This document shows positions 37,990-46,819 of a stretch of 64,000 nucleotides of DNA, one piece after another. This stretch comes from Hoeflea sp. (GTDB taxonomy: Bacteria > Pseudomonadota > Alphaproteobacteria > Rhizobiales > Rhizobiaceae). The notes below the pieces were generated by a model that was not told the DNA's origin, did not search any database, and saw nothing but the letters and a program-made list of their open reading frames with translations. Where the stretch lies: positions 1,178,001-1,242,000 of the forward strand of contig JACKJT010000001.1 in the NCBI GenBank assembly GCA_020637795.1, read 5' to 3'. Every line of letters starts with the position of its first letter. Within the stretch, counting starts at the first letter, position 1. The position numbers and the translations under genes are program-made.

Positions 37990-39807
37990 ATGACTGTCGA
38001 TCCCCGCATTGCAGCTGTCACAGCCCGTATTGTCGAACGCTCGAAGCCAGGCCGCGAGACCTATCTTTCGCGGTTGCGCGAGATGACGGCGAAAGGCCCG
38101 TTCCGCTCGACCCTGTCGTGCGGCAACCTGGCGCACGGCTTTGCCGCCTGCGGCCCGGCGGAAAAGGCGGATCTGGCCGGCGACGTGGTGCCCAATCTCG
38201 GCATCATCACCTCCTACAATGACATGCTGTCGGCGCATCAGCCGTTCGAGACCTATCCGGAGCTGATCCGCAAGGCGGCGCGCGAGGCAGGCGGCGTGGC
38301 GCAGGTGGCGGGCGGCGTGCCGGCCATGTGCGACGGCGTCACCCAGGGCCAGCCCGGAATGGAGCTGTCGCTGTTCTCGCGCGACGTGATCGCCATGGCG
38401 GCGGCTGTCGGGCTGTCGCACAACATGTTCGATGCGGCGGTCTATCTCGGCGTCTGCGACAAGATCGTGCCGGGGCTGGTGATTGCGGCCTTGAGCTTCG
38501 GCCATCTGCCGGCGGTGTTCATTCCGGCCGGGCCGATGACCAGCGGGCTTTCCAATGACGAAAAGGTGCGGATCCGCCAGCTCTATGCCGAGGGCAAGGT
38601 CGGGCGGGCGGAACTGCTGGAGGCGGAATCGAAATCCTACCACGGGCCGGGCACCTGCACGTTCTACGGCACCGCCAATTCGAACCAGATGCTGATGGAG
38701 ATCATGGGGCTGCACATGCCCGGCGCCTCGTTCATCAATCCGGGCACGCCGCTCAGGGATGCGCTGACGGCGGAGGCCACCAAGCGGGCGCTCGCCATCA
38801 CCGCGCTCGGCAACGAGTTCACCCCGGTGGGCGAGATGATCGACGAGCGCTCCATCGTCAATGGCGTCGTCGGGCTGCATGCCACGGGCGGATCGACCAA
38901 CCACACGATGCACCTCGTCGCCATGGCGCGGGCGGCAGGGATCCGGCTGACCTGGGAGGACATTTCAGAGCTCTCGGACGCGGTGCCGCTGCTGGCCCGG
39001 GTCTATCCGAACGGACCCGCCGACGTGAACCATTTCAACGCGGCCGGCGGCCTGGGCTTCATGATCGACCAGTTGCTCTCGGTCGGGCTGTTGCACGAGG
39101 ATGTGCGCACCGTGTGGGGCAAGGGTCTTTCTTCTTATGCAGTGGAAGCCAAGCTCGGCGAGAACGGTGCGGTGGTGCGCGAGCCGATCGCAAAAGTCAG
39201 CGGCGATGCGAAGGTGGTGACCACGGCGGACAAGCCGTTCCAGCCCAATGGCGGGTTGAAGATGCTCACCGGTAATCTCGGCAAGGGCGTCATCAAGATC
39301 TCAGCGGTCAAGCCGGAGCGCTACGTGGTGGAAGCGCCGGCGCGGGTGTTCGACACGCAGAACGGGTTGCAGGACGCCTTCAAGGCCGGCGAACTCGATG
39401 GCGACTTCATCGCCGTGGTGCGGTTCCAGGGCCCGAAGGCCAACGGCATGCCGGAACTGCACAAGCTGACACCGCCGCTCGGCGTGCTGCAGGACCGGGG
39501 CCAGAAGGTGGCGCTGGTGACCGACGGACGCATGTCCGGCGCCTCGGGCAAGGTGCCGGCCGCCATTCACGTGACGCCGGAAGCCAAGGACGGCGGGCCG
39601 ATCGCGAAGATCCGCGATGGTGACATGATCCGGCTCGACGCGGTGACGGGGTCGCTGGAGGTTCTGGTGCCGGCGCAGGAGTTTGCCGCCCGCAAACCGG
39701 CAACCGCCGATCTCAGCCACAATGAATGGGGCCTGGGCCGGGAGCTGTTCGCGCGGCTGAGGGACAACGCCGGCACTGCCGATGAGGGTGCCAGCGTTCT
39801 GTTTTGA
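37990..39807 (+). CDS. edd: Phosphogluconate dehydratase
   Basis: A 605-aa Fe-S dehydratase of the IlvD/Edd family that converts 6-phosphogluconate to 2-keto-3-deoxy-6-phosphogluconate. Seen: the Edd N-terminus with NLAHGFAAC, VPAMCDGVTQGQPGMELSLF, GTCTFYGTANSNQ, HATGGSTNHTMHL and VTDGRMSGASGKVPAAIHV; the three conserved Cys for the cluster are present. ATG 37990 is preferred to 37981, since GAAGG would touch the earlier one. It follows pgl by 80 bases. The aldolase gene eda is not in the window. Confidence 0.96.
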   Translation: MTVDPRIAAVTARIVERSKPGRETYLSRLREMTAKGPFRSTLSCGNLAHGFAACGPAEKADLAGDVVPNLGIITSYNDMLSAHQPFETYPELIRKAAREAGGVAQVAGGVPAMCDGVTQGQPGMELSLFSRDVIAMAAAVGLSHNMFDAAVYLGVCDKIVPGLVIAALSFGHLPAVFIPAGPMTSGLSNDEKVRIRQLYAEGKVGRAELLEAESKSYHGPGTCTFYGTANSNQMLMEIMGLHMPGASFINPGTPLRDALTAEATKRALAITALGNEFTPVGEMIDERSIVNGVVGLHATGGSTNHTMHLVAMARAAGIRLTWEDISELSDAVPLLARVYPNGPADVNHFNAAGGLGFMIDQLLSVGLLHEDVRTVWGKGLSSYAVEAKLGENGAVVREPIAKVSGDAKVVTTADKPFQPNGGLKMLTGNLGKGVIKISAVKPERYVVEAPARVFDTQNGLQDAFKAGELDGDFIAVVRFQGPKANGMPELHKLTPPLGVLQDRGQKVALVTDGRMSGASGKVPAAIHVTPEAKDGGPIAKIRDGDMIRLDAVTGSLEVLVPAQEFAARKPATADLSHNEWGLGRELFARLRDNAGTADEGASVLF

Positions 39808-39837
39808 CGGCGGCTGTGGCCGTCGGTCGGCGGCGTG

Positions 39838-40236
39838 CTACCAGAAGCGCACGTCCATGACGTGGTCACGATGGTTGGGGTGGGCGCTGAAGACGTAGAT
39901 GCGGTGCAGTTCCTTGTCCGTCAGCAGCCGCAGAAAGCGCACTTCGACCGTGTTGTTGGTGTAGGTGCGGGTCAGAACGCAGCCCACGCTGGAAATTCGC
40001 GCCTCGGGAACATCGAGATTGAACTCCCGCGGAAGCTTGAACTCGGTCAGGATGCCAAGAACAGCTGCGGCCGGCGAAATGCCGATCAGCTGGCACCGGC
40101 GCGACGCCATATGCATGACGCCCTTCTCGGTATATTCGATCCGGGCCTCGTTCATTGTTTCCTCCATCTTGAACCGGACTTCCCGGTCGTACATGAAGGA
40201 TTCTTCTCTCTGCAGATAATTCGTCCCCGCAGCCAT
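39838..40236 (-). CDS. PilZ-like domain protein
   Basis: A 132-aa protein starting MAAGTNYLQREESFMYDREV, with AAGGGGAA just upstream; an ATG 17 codons earlier lacks that. The centre (MASRRCQLIGISPAAAVLGI, then LPREFNLDVPEARISSVGCVLTRTYTNNTVEVRF) looks like a PilZ beta-barrel, with strands ending in a polar segment. The classical c-di-GMP motif RxxxR...(D/N)xSxxG is only partly present (RR and ISPAAA), so binding is doubtful. Convergent with edd. Function unknown. Confidence 0.6.
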   Translation of the reverse strand: MAAGTNYLQREESFMYDREVRFKMEETMNEARIEYTEKGVMHMASRRCQLIGISPAAAVLGILTEFKLPREFNLDVPEARISSVGCVLTRTYTNNTVEVRFLRLLTDKELHRIYVFSAHPNHRDHVMDVRFW

Positions 40237-41001
40237 AGCTCGTTCCCCTTGTTGGTGGCCGCGTCCCAGCTGGCCAAGTGTTCCCATGACAACGGATGGT
40301 AGCAGACGAAAATTAACAGATGATATTTGACCGAAACATCTAACTATCTGAATTTGTAGGGTTAAGCAGAATCTAAAGTGACATTCGTTGCGCGGGCCGA
40401 AGCCCGTTTGCCTGTCGGCTATCCGCGGCGGCTAACCGCGAACGGATCCCATAACCCGCAAGAAACCTTGCCCACATCGATGAACGGCCGGTTTTCAGCC
40501 CGCCGAAACGGCCAAAATGCGCTCAAACTGGCCAGCATTTTAATCACAACCCGTAAAGGCCGATCACGCGTTCGTGAGAGTCCGTGAGAATGGCCGGTCC
40601 GGGCGGTAACGCGGTGTGGCCAGGACGCGGTACGCTGCAATTTTTCTGCCCTCGCAGAACCCAGGGTTTCCGGTCATTCCAGCGGCCGGGAAGTTCCGGA
40701 TTGTGAACGGTGCATGACAGAAGCGGTTGACGAGAAATGGGCAGCCTGCAGCCGAATTCCTTCTTCATCCTATTGAAATTATTGTGTTTAAAAAGTTTCA
40801 TAGAAAAATTCCGGCTTGCCGGCTCACACGCTTCTCCCGGCCGGATCACATCCATGTGTTTCGCAAGTCATCCGCTGCAGGCCCATCTCTAGCTCATCGA
40901 AACGGCGCGGCCCGGACAGCCGATCGGCAGACGATCAACGGACCGCACGCTTCAGAGCATATTGCAGATCAACCGTCTAACGACACACAAGGAAAACGAC
41001 C
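40237..41001. other. Long intergenic region before the tandem array
   Basis: About 765 bases with no credible gene. Several frames of up to about 100 codons exist on the minus strand but show no family features. The stretch 40765-40815 is AT-rich (TATTGAAATTATTGTG onward) and is the likeliest promoter area for the array, though no clear -35/-10 pair can be assigned. The array's first ribosome site (AAGGAAAA) is at 40990-40997. Confidence 0.45.
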
Positions 41002-41232
41002 ATGAACAAGATCATCATCGCACTCGGCCTGACCCTCGCAGCAGCAACCGGCGCCTTCGCCCAGTCCCCCAACGACTATGTCGAGCTGAACGCCCCGACC
41101 CACGGTCCGGCTGCCGAAGCCCATGCCGCCAAGAGCGACATGGCTGGTGTCGACTACACCGCAACCGCTTCGGTCGGCGACACCGTGAAGGCAGAGCGTT
41201 TCGAACGTTCGCTGGAACTGTTCAACCGCTAA
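41002..41232 (+). CDS. Tandem exported small protein, copy 1
   Basis: A 76-aa protein: signal peptide MNKIIIALGLTLAAATGAFA, then a mature 56 residues beginning QSPNDYVELNAPTHGPAAEA. The C-terminal end is of type A (VGDTVKAERFERSLELFNR). The mature part has no Cys and is rich in Ala, with mixed acidic and basic residues. AAGGAAAA lies 8 bases before the ATG. Unlike later copies, its leader lacks the upstream ATGAACCAAAGG. I recognise no family; it looks like a small periplasmic or secreted protein. First of five copies spaced 373-375 bases. Confidence 0.88.
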   Translation: MNKIIIALGLTLAAATGAFAQSPNDYVELNAPTHGPAAEAHAAKSDMAGVDYTATASVGDTVKAERFERSLELFNR

Positions 41233-41246
41233 GACCATGACGGCAG

Positions 41247-41332
41247 GATGAGGCCGGTTTCCTCCCGGCCGGCTTCATCCGCCCCAATGTTCAAATCCCC
41301 CGGGCAGACGACAAGGCGACGGAACTCCGTCG
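41247..41332 (+). promoter_or_regulatory. Spacer hairpins of the tandem array
   Basis: Stem GATGAGGCCGG/CCGGCTTCATC (41247-41279, one G-U pair) and CGACGG/CCGTCG (41317-41332). Both recur in each spacer between copies, at matching distance after each stop codon; after copy 5 only the first is present. They could stabilise or attenuate the message; no T run follows, so complete termination is unlikely. Confidence 0.6.
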
Positions 41333-41374
41333 GACCTTCACTGTTGTGCCCACATGAACCAAAGGAAAACGACC

Positions 41375-41605
41375 ATGAACAAGATCATCATCGCACTCGG
41401 CCTGACCCTCGCAGCAGCAACCGGCGCCTTCGCCCAGTCCCCCAACGACTATGTCGAGCTGAACGCCCCGACCCACGGTCCGGCTGCCGAAGCCCATGCC
41501 GCCAAGAGCGACATGGCTGGTGTCGACTACACCGCAACCGCCTCGATCGGCTCCGGCTCGCAGGCAAACGTCGACCAGCGTTCGCTGGAACTGTTCAACC
41601 GCTAA
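41375..41605 (+). CDS. Tandem exported small protein, copy 2
   Basis: Same 76-aa layout as copy 1, with the same signal peptide (LAAATGAFA) but a type B end, IGSGSQANVDQRSLELFNR. An in-frame ATG seven codons upstream (MNQRKTT) is ignored because the ribosome site AAGGAAAA lies between the two. The spacer before it carries the two array hairpins. Function unknown. Confidence 0.88.
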   Translation: MNKIIIALGLTLAAATGAFAQSPNDYVELNAPTHGPAAEAHAAKSDMAGVDYTATASIGSGSQANVDQRSLELFNR

Positions 41606-41749
41606 GACCATGACGGCAGGATGAGGCCGGTTTCCTCCCGGCCGGTCTCATCCGCCTCCCAATCTTCAAATCCCCCCGGCAGACTACAAGGCGACGGAAC
41701 CCCGTCGGACCGTCACCGTTGTGCCCACATGAACCAAAGGAAAACGACC

Positions 41750-41980
41750 ATGAACAAGATCATCATCGCCCTCGGCCTCACCCTCGCAGCTTCCACCGGC
41801 GCCTTCGCCCAGTCCCCCAACGACTATGTCGAACTGAACGCCCCGACCCACGGTCCGGCTGCCGAAGCCCACGCCGCCAAGAGCGACATGGCCGGCGTCG
41901 ACTACACCGCAACCGCCTCGATCGGTTCCGGCTCCCAGGCAAACGTCGACCAGCGCTCGCTGGAACTGTTCAACCGCTAA
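41750..41980 (+). CDS. Tandem exported small protein, copy 3
   Basis: 76 aa, type B end. The signal peptide reads LAASTGAFA instead of LAAATGAFA. Its coding sequence is identical at every base to copy 4, and the following spacer is also identical to the one after copy 4, so this 373-base unit was duplicated very recently or is homogenised. Function unknown. Confidence 0.88.
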   Translation: MNKIIIALGLTLAASTGAFAQSPNDYVELNAPTHGPAAEAHAAKSDMAGVDYTATASIGSGSQANVDQRSLELFNR

Positions 41981-42122
41981 GACCATGACGGCAGGATGAG
42001 GCCGGTTTCCTCCCGGCCGGCTTCATCCGCTCCAATCTTCAAATCCCCCGGGCAGACGACAAGGCGACGGAACTCCGTCGGACCTTCACCGTTGTGCCCA
42101 CATGAACCAAAGGAAAACGACC

Positions 42123-42353
42123 ATGAACAAGATCATCATCGCCCTCGGCCTCACCCTCGCAGCTTCCACCGGCGCCTTCGCCCAGTCCCCCAACGACTAT
42201 GTCGAACTGAACGCCCCGACCCACGGTCCGGCTGCCGAAGCCCACGCCGCCAAGAGCGACATGGCCGGCGTCGACTACACCGCAACCGCCTCGATCGGTT
42301 CCGGCTCCCAGGCAAACGTCGACCAGCGCTCGCTGGAACTGTTCAACCGCTAA
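42123..42353 (+). CDS. Tandem exported small protein, copy 4
   Basis: 76 aa, type B end, identical in DNA to copy 3 by direct reading, including the leader with ATGAACCAAAGG and the ribosome site. Identity this complete also raises the question of whether assembly got the copy number right. Function unknown. Confidence 0.87.
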   Translation: MNKIIIALGLTLAASTGAFAQSPNDYVELNAPTHGPAAEAHAAKSDMAGVDYTATASIGSGSQANVDQRSLELFNR

Positions 42354-42495
42354 GACCATGACGGCAGGATGAGGCCGGTTTCCTCCCGGCCGGCTTCATC
42401 CGCTCCAATCTTCAAATCCCCCGGGCAGACGACAAGGCGACGGAACTCCGTCGGACCTTCACCGTTGTGCCCACATGAACCAAAGGAAAACGACC

Positions 42496-42726
42496 ATGAA
42501 CAAGATCATCATCGCACTCGGCCTGACCCTCGCAGCAGCAACCGGCGCCTTCGCCCAGTCCCCCAACGACTATGTCGAGCTGAACGCTCCGACCCACGGC
42601 CCGGCTGCCGAAGCCCACGCCGCCAAGAGCGACATGGCTGGTGTCGACTACACCGCAACCGCTTCGGTTGGCGACACCGTGAAGGCAGAGCGTTTCGAAC
42701 GTTCGCTGGAACTGTTTAACCGCTAA
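42496..42726 (+). CDS. Tandem exported small protein, copy 5
   Basis: 76 aa with the type A end (VGDTVKAERFERSLELFNR) and LAAATGAFA signal peptide, giving the same protein as copy 1 with a few silent changes. Thus the outer copies share one C-terminal form and the inner three the other. It is followed by a strong terminator at 42806. Function unknown. Confidence 0.88.
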   Translation: MNKIIIALGLTLAAATGAFAQSPNDYVELNAPTHGPAAEAHAAKSDMAGVDYTATASVGDTVKAERFERSLELFNR

Positions 42727-42805
42727 GACCATGACGACAGGATGAGGCCGGTTTCCTCCCGGCCGGCCTCATCCGCCCCGACCTCCAGTCACGATTCGTC
42801 ATGCA

Positions 42806-42833
42806 AAAGCCCCGGCCGAAAGGCCGGGGCTTT
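42806..42833. terminator. Strong bidirectional terminator between array and agl operon
   Basis: Perfect 12-bp stem AAAGCCCCGGCC/GGCCGGGGCTTT with a GAAA tetraloop, flanked by A's and T's so that it can end transcription from the array (+) and from aglK (-). Confidence 0.93.
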
Positions 42834-42857
42834 GCTGCATTCAGCCAGTGTCGCGTC

Positions 42858-43946
42858 CTAGCGGCGGTAGGTGTGTCCGCCGGCATCGAACAGATGCAGC
42901 TTGGCCTTGTCGGCGGTAAATCGCAGCCTGTCGCCGCGCTTGACCTGCTGATGGCCGGGCATCTTGGCGATGATCGGCTCGTCCTCGGTCAGGTCCTCGA
43001 CATAAAGCAGCGTGACCTCGCCCAGCGCCTCGACGATCGAGACCGTGCCCTCGAACAGGAAATCATCGCCGGTGGTGGCGACAAGGTCTTCGGGCCGGAT
43101 GCCGAAGGAGGCCTTGCTGCCCTTGTCCGCATCGGGAACGGCGATGCCGGTGTCGACCGACTTGCCGTTGGCAAAGGAGATGACGGCGCTGGCGCCGGCA
43201 CTCTCGATGGTTCCGGGGATGATGTTCATCGCCGGAGAGCCGATGAACTGCGCCACGAACAGGTTCTGCGGACGATCGTAGAGCTCCATCGGCGGTCCGA
43301 CCTGCTCGATGACGCCTTTCGACAGCACCACGATGCGGTCGGCCAGCGTCATTGCCTCGACCTGGTCGTGGGTGACGTAGATCATGGTGGTCTCGGGCAT
43401 GGATTCGTTGAGCTTGGCGATCTCGATGCGGGTCGCCACGCGCAGGGCGGCATCGAGGTTGGACAGAGGCTCGTCGAACAGGAAGACCTTGGGATCGCGG
43501 CATATGGCGCGACCGATGGCGACGCGCTGCCGCTGGCCGCCCGACAGCGCCTTGGGCAAGCGGTCGAGATAATCACCCAGTTGCAGGATATCGGCTGCGG
43601 AGCGGACCCGGCGGTCGATCTCCTCGTTGCTCTGGCCGGCGATGCGCAGGCCGAAGGCCATGTTGTCGTAGACCGTCATGTGCGGATAAAGCGCATAGGA
43701 CTGGAACACCATGGCGATGCCGCGCTTGGACGGCGGCACGTCGTTGACCACCATGCCGTCGATTTCAAGCGTTCCGCCGGTGATCTCCTCGAGCCCGGCA
43801 ATCATGCGCAGCAGTGTGGACTTGCCGCAGCCCGAAGGGCCGACAAAGACGATGAATTCGCCCTGCCTGATCTCGAGATCGACGCCGTGGATCACGTCGA
43901 CGGAACCGTAGGATTTCTTGAGGGCCTTCAGTTTCAAGCCGGCCAT
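42858..43946 (-). CDS. aglK: Alpha-glucoside ABC transporter ATP-binding protein AglK
   Basis: A 362-aa ABC ATPase of the MalK/UgpC type. Walker A GPSGCGKSTLL, Q-loop FQSYALYPHMTVYDN, signature LSGGQRQRVAIGRAI, Walker B KVFLFDEPLSNLD, YVTHDQVEAMTLADR, and a C-terminal regulatory domain with FGIRPEDL. Last gene of the minus-strand operon aglE-aglF-aglG-aglA-aglK, the same order as in S. meliloti. It powers uptake of alpha-glucosides such as sucrose, maltose and trehalose. Confidence 0.92.
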   Translation of the reverse strand: MAGLKLKALKKSYGSVDVIHGVDLEIRQGEFIVFVGPSGCGKSTLLRMIAGLEEITGGTLEIDGMVVNDVPPSKRGIAMVFQSYALYPHMTVYDNMAFGLRIAGQSNEEIDRRVRSAADILQLGDYLDRLPKALSGGQRQRVAIGRAICRDPKVFLFDEPLSNLDAALRVATRIEIAKLNESMPETTMIYVTHDQVEAMTLADRIVVLSKGVIEQVGPPMELYDRPQNLFVAQFIGSPAMNIIPGTIESAGASAVISFANGKSVDTGIAVPDADKGSKASFGIRPEDLVATTGDDFLFEGTVSIVEALGEVTLLYVEDLTEDEPIIAKMPGHQQVKRGDRLRFTADKAKLHLFDAGGHTYRR

Positions 43947-43978
43947 GTTGTCTCCTCCCCCTCACGCCTGAAATGGCT

Positions 43979-45655
43979 TCACCCGAGCCTGGCGAAAAAA
44001 GCATCGTAAGGTGATAGTTCTATTGTATCGGGACGCAGAAATCCCGAAAACCCGTGGCCGTCGAGCGGCTCGAGCGCCCCCTCGGGACGATCGATGACCT
44101 GGGCTTCCTCGCTCAGATTGAAGGCGCAGAAGATGGCTTCGTTGCCGTCGCGGCGGATCATCGAGAGCACTGAGTCCCCGGTTTCGACGAATTCGAGGCT
44201 GCCCTTGACCAGAGCCGGGTGGGATTTACGGAAGGCCACCAGGCGCCGGTAGTGGTTGAGCATGGAGGCCTGGACATTGTCCTGGGCATCGACAGCGAGA
44301 TGGCGATGCTCGGGCGGTACCGGCAGCCACGGCTGCCCGCTGGTGAAGCCGGCGCACTGCTCGTGCTCGGACCAGACCATCGGCGTGCGGCAGCCGTCAC
44401 GCCCCTTGAAGTCTGGCCAGAACTGGATGCCGTAGGGATCCTGCAGATCCTCGAATGCCAGATCGGCTTCGGTCAGCCCCAGTTCCTCGCCCTGGTAGAG
44501 GCAGACAGAGCCCCTGAGCGACAGGATCAGGCCGGCAAGCAGGCGAAGGTAATGCTCCCGGTCGTTGACGTTGCTGCCCCAGCGGGTGGCGTGACGGACG
44601 ACGTCGTGGTTGGAAAAGGCCCAGCAGGCCCAGCCTTCGGGCGCCGCCGTCATGAAAGCCGTCATCACCGAGCGCACCCGCTCAACGGTGAGCGGCGTGC
44701 CGGAGAGGAACTCGAAGGCATAGCACATGTGCATCTTGTCGCCGCCGGAAGTGTAGTCGGCAACGATCTGCAGCCCGATCTGCGCGTCGCCTACCTCGCC
44801 CACGGCGGTGGTGCCGGGATACTCGTCGAGCAGCGCGCGGAAGCGCCTGAGAAACTCGAGATTTTCCGGCCGGTTCTTGTCGTAGACATGGAGCTGGTGG
44901 TTGTAGGGATTGACCGCCGGCGCGATCGAGTCGTTGCGCAACTCCTTTGCCAGCGGCGGGTTGTCCCTGAGTTCCTTGTCGTGGAAATAGAAATTGATGG
45001 TGTCGAGCCGGAAGCCGTCGACACCTCGATCGAGCCAGAACCGCACGACATCGAGCAGGGCCTGGCGGACGTCCTCGTTGTGGAAGTTGAGGTCGGGCTG
45101 CGAGGTGAGGAAATTGTGCAGGTAATACTGCTCGCGCTTGCCGTCCCATTGCCAGGCCGAGCCGCCGAAGATCGACAGCCAGTTGTTGGGCGGCGTGCCA
45201 TCGGGCTTGGGTTCGGCCCAGACATACCAGTCGGCCTTCGGGTTGGTGCGGTCCATGCGGCTTTCGACGAACCAGGGGTGCTGGTCGGAGGAATGGGAGA
45301 GCACCAGGTCGATCATGATGCGGATGCCGTGGTCATGCGCCACCCTGACCAGATGATCGAAGTCGCCGAGCGTGCCGAACATCGGATCGACATTGGTGTA
45401 GTCGGAGACGTCGTAGCCGAAGTCCTTCATCGGCGAAGTGAAGAACGGCGAGATCCAGATGGCGTCGACGCCGAGCGAGGCGATGTATTCGATGCGGTCG
45501 GCGATGCCGATCAGATCGCCGATCCCGTCGCCCGAGGTGTCCTGGTAGGAGCGCGGATAGACCTGGTAGATCACACAGCCGCGCCACCATTCCGCATCGG
45601 GCGCCAGTTCGAGGCCGGTTTGCTGCCGCTTGCCGGCGAGAGTCATGGTTTTCAT
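43979..45655 (-). CDS. aglA: Alpha-glucosidase AglA (GH13)
   Basis: A 558-aa cytoplasmic glycoside hydrolase. GH13 motifs: DLVLSHSSDQHPWF (region I), GFRLDTINFYF (nucleophile Asp218), AVGEVGD (acid Glu287), FSNHDVVRH (Asp351), and the opening VIYQVYPRSYQDTSGDGIGDL typical of alpha-glucosidase/oligo-1,6-glucosidase enzymes. It starts 10 bases after aglG. It would split imported alpha-glucosides to glucose (and fructose), which the zwf-pgl-edd genes upstream in the window could process. Confidence 0.95.
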   Translation of the reverse strand: MKTMTLAGKRQQTGLELAPDAEWWRGCVIYQVYPRSYQDTSGDGIGDLIGIADRIEYIASLGVDAIWISPFFTSPMKDFGYDVSDYTNVDPMFGTLGDFDHLVRVAHDHGIRIMIDLVLSHSSDQHPWFVESRMDRTNPKADWYVWAEPKPDGTPPNNWLSIFGGSAWQWDGKREQYYLHNFLTSQPDLNFHNEDVRQALLDVVRFWLDRGVDGFRLDTINFYFHDKELRDNPPLAKELRNDSIAPAVNPYNHQLHVYDKNRPENLEFLRRFRALLDEYPGTTAVGEVGDAQIGLQIVADYTSGGDKMHMCYAFEFLSGTPLTVERVRSVMTAFMTAAPEGWACWAFSNHDVVRHATRWGSNVNDREHYLRLLAGLILSLRGSVCLYQGEELGLTEADLAFEDLQDPYGIQFWPDFKGRDGCRTPMVWSEHEQCAGFTSGQPWLPVPPEHRHLAVDAQDNVQASMLNHYRRLVAFRKSHPALVKGSLEFVETGDSVLSMIRRDGNEAIFCAFNLSEEAQVIDRPEGALEPLDGHGFSGFLRPDTIELSPYDAFFARLG

Positions 45656-45665
45656 AAAGGCCTCG

Positions 45666-46808
45666 TTACTTCACGGACCCGGCCAGAAGGCCGCGGACGA
45701 GATATTTCTGCATGGCGAAGAAGACCACCAGCGGTACCGCGATCGAGACGAAAGCGGAGGTGGCGAGGATCTCCCAGTTGCCGCCGCGGGTGCCCAGGAG
45801 CTCGACGATCTGCTTGGTCATGACGGTGGTCTCGCCGGTCGAGTCGATCAGGAAGACCAGGGCAACCAGCAGATCGTTCCAGGTCCAGAGAAACTGGAAG
45901 ATGGCGAACGACGCCAGCGCCGGAAACGACAGCGGCAGGATGATCTTGACGAAGATCTGGAAATCGGTGGCACCATCGACACGGGCGTTCTCGATGATGT
46001 CGCGCGGCAGGCCGACCATGTAGTTGCGCAACAGGTAGATCGCCAGCGGCAGACCGAAGCCGGTATGGGCAAGCCAGACGCCGAGATAGCCCTTGCCGAT
46101 GCCGATGTCGTTGTGCAGCTTCAGAAGCGGGATCAGCGCCAGTTGCAACGGCACCACCAGGAGGCCGACGACGGCCGCGATCAGCAGCGAGCGGCCGGGA
46201 AAGCGCATCCAGGCCAGCGCGTAGGCAGCGAAGGCGGCAATGACGATGGGGATGATGGTGGCGGGAATCGTGACCGTCAGGGTGTTGAAAAAGGCCTTCG
46301 CCATGCCTTCCCGGTTGTTGGGATCAAACAGCACGAAGCGGTAGTTCTCGAGCGTGAATTCCGGTGGCCGCGTGGCGGTGGTGAAGACCCTGGGCAGGCG
46401 GCTGTCGCCGAAACTCACAGGCGCGGAGAGGCGGAAGGCGCCGTCCTCGGCCACGCTCAGGCGCTCGCCATCGCCAAGATCGACCAGCTGGCCGGGTTCG
46501 TAGGCCTCGGGCTCGCGCGAACTGGTGCCCCATCGGCTGATGGTGACATTGCCGGCCTCGAAGAGATTGCCCGAGATGACGAATTCGCCGTCGACCTGCT
46601 GTTCGGCACCCTCGATGCGGATTGCCGGCGCCTGGCGCTCCTGGGTGAACAGCGAGTTCCACCAGCCGGTGTTGGCGATCTGGTCGGCGGTGCGGAAGGA
46701 GGAGACGAACAGGCCGACGGTCGGGAACAGCCAGAGCGCCACGAGGGCTACGACCGAGATGTGAACGGCCCAGACGAGAGGTGATTTTCTCGATGATGTT
46801 GCGTGCAT
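45666..46808 (-). CDS. aglG: Alpha-glucoside ABC transporter permease AglG
   Basis: A 380-aa permease with six membrane helices and the EAA loop IENARVDGATDFQIFVKIILPLSFPA. Between helices 1 and 2 lies an unusually long periplasmic segment (about residues 45-145, ending FTLENYRFVLFD), which is a feature of AglG-type permeases. The start MHATSSRKSPLVWAVH is fixed by its position 11 bases after aglF; the frame is open much further upstream but overlaps aglF. Partner of AglF. Confidence 0.93.
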   Translation of the reverse strand: MHATSSRKSPLVWAVHISVVALVALWLFPTVGLFVSSFRTADQIANTGWWNSLFTQERQAPAIRIEGAEQQVDGEFVISGNLFEAGNVTISRWGTSSREPEAYEPGQLVDLGDGERLSVAEDGAFRLSAPVSFGDSRLPRVFTTATRPPEFTLENYRFVLFDPNNREGMAKAFFNTLTVTIPATIIPIVIAAFAAYALAWMRFPGRSLLIAAVVGLLVVPLQLALIPLLKLHNDIGIGKGYLGVWLAHTGFGLPLAIYLLRNYMVGLPRDIIENARVDGATDFQIFVKIILPLSFPALASFAIFQFLWTWNDLLVALVFLIDSTGETTVMTKQIVELLGTRGGNWEILATSAFVSIAVPLVVFFAMQKYLVRGLLAGSVK

Positions 46809-46819
46809 CGCCGTCTCCC

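Noticed and set aside
40544..40855. 103-codon minus-strand frame before the tandem array
   Set aside because: No ribosome site, no recognisable domain, low-complexity mixed composition; looks like chance.
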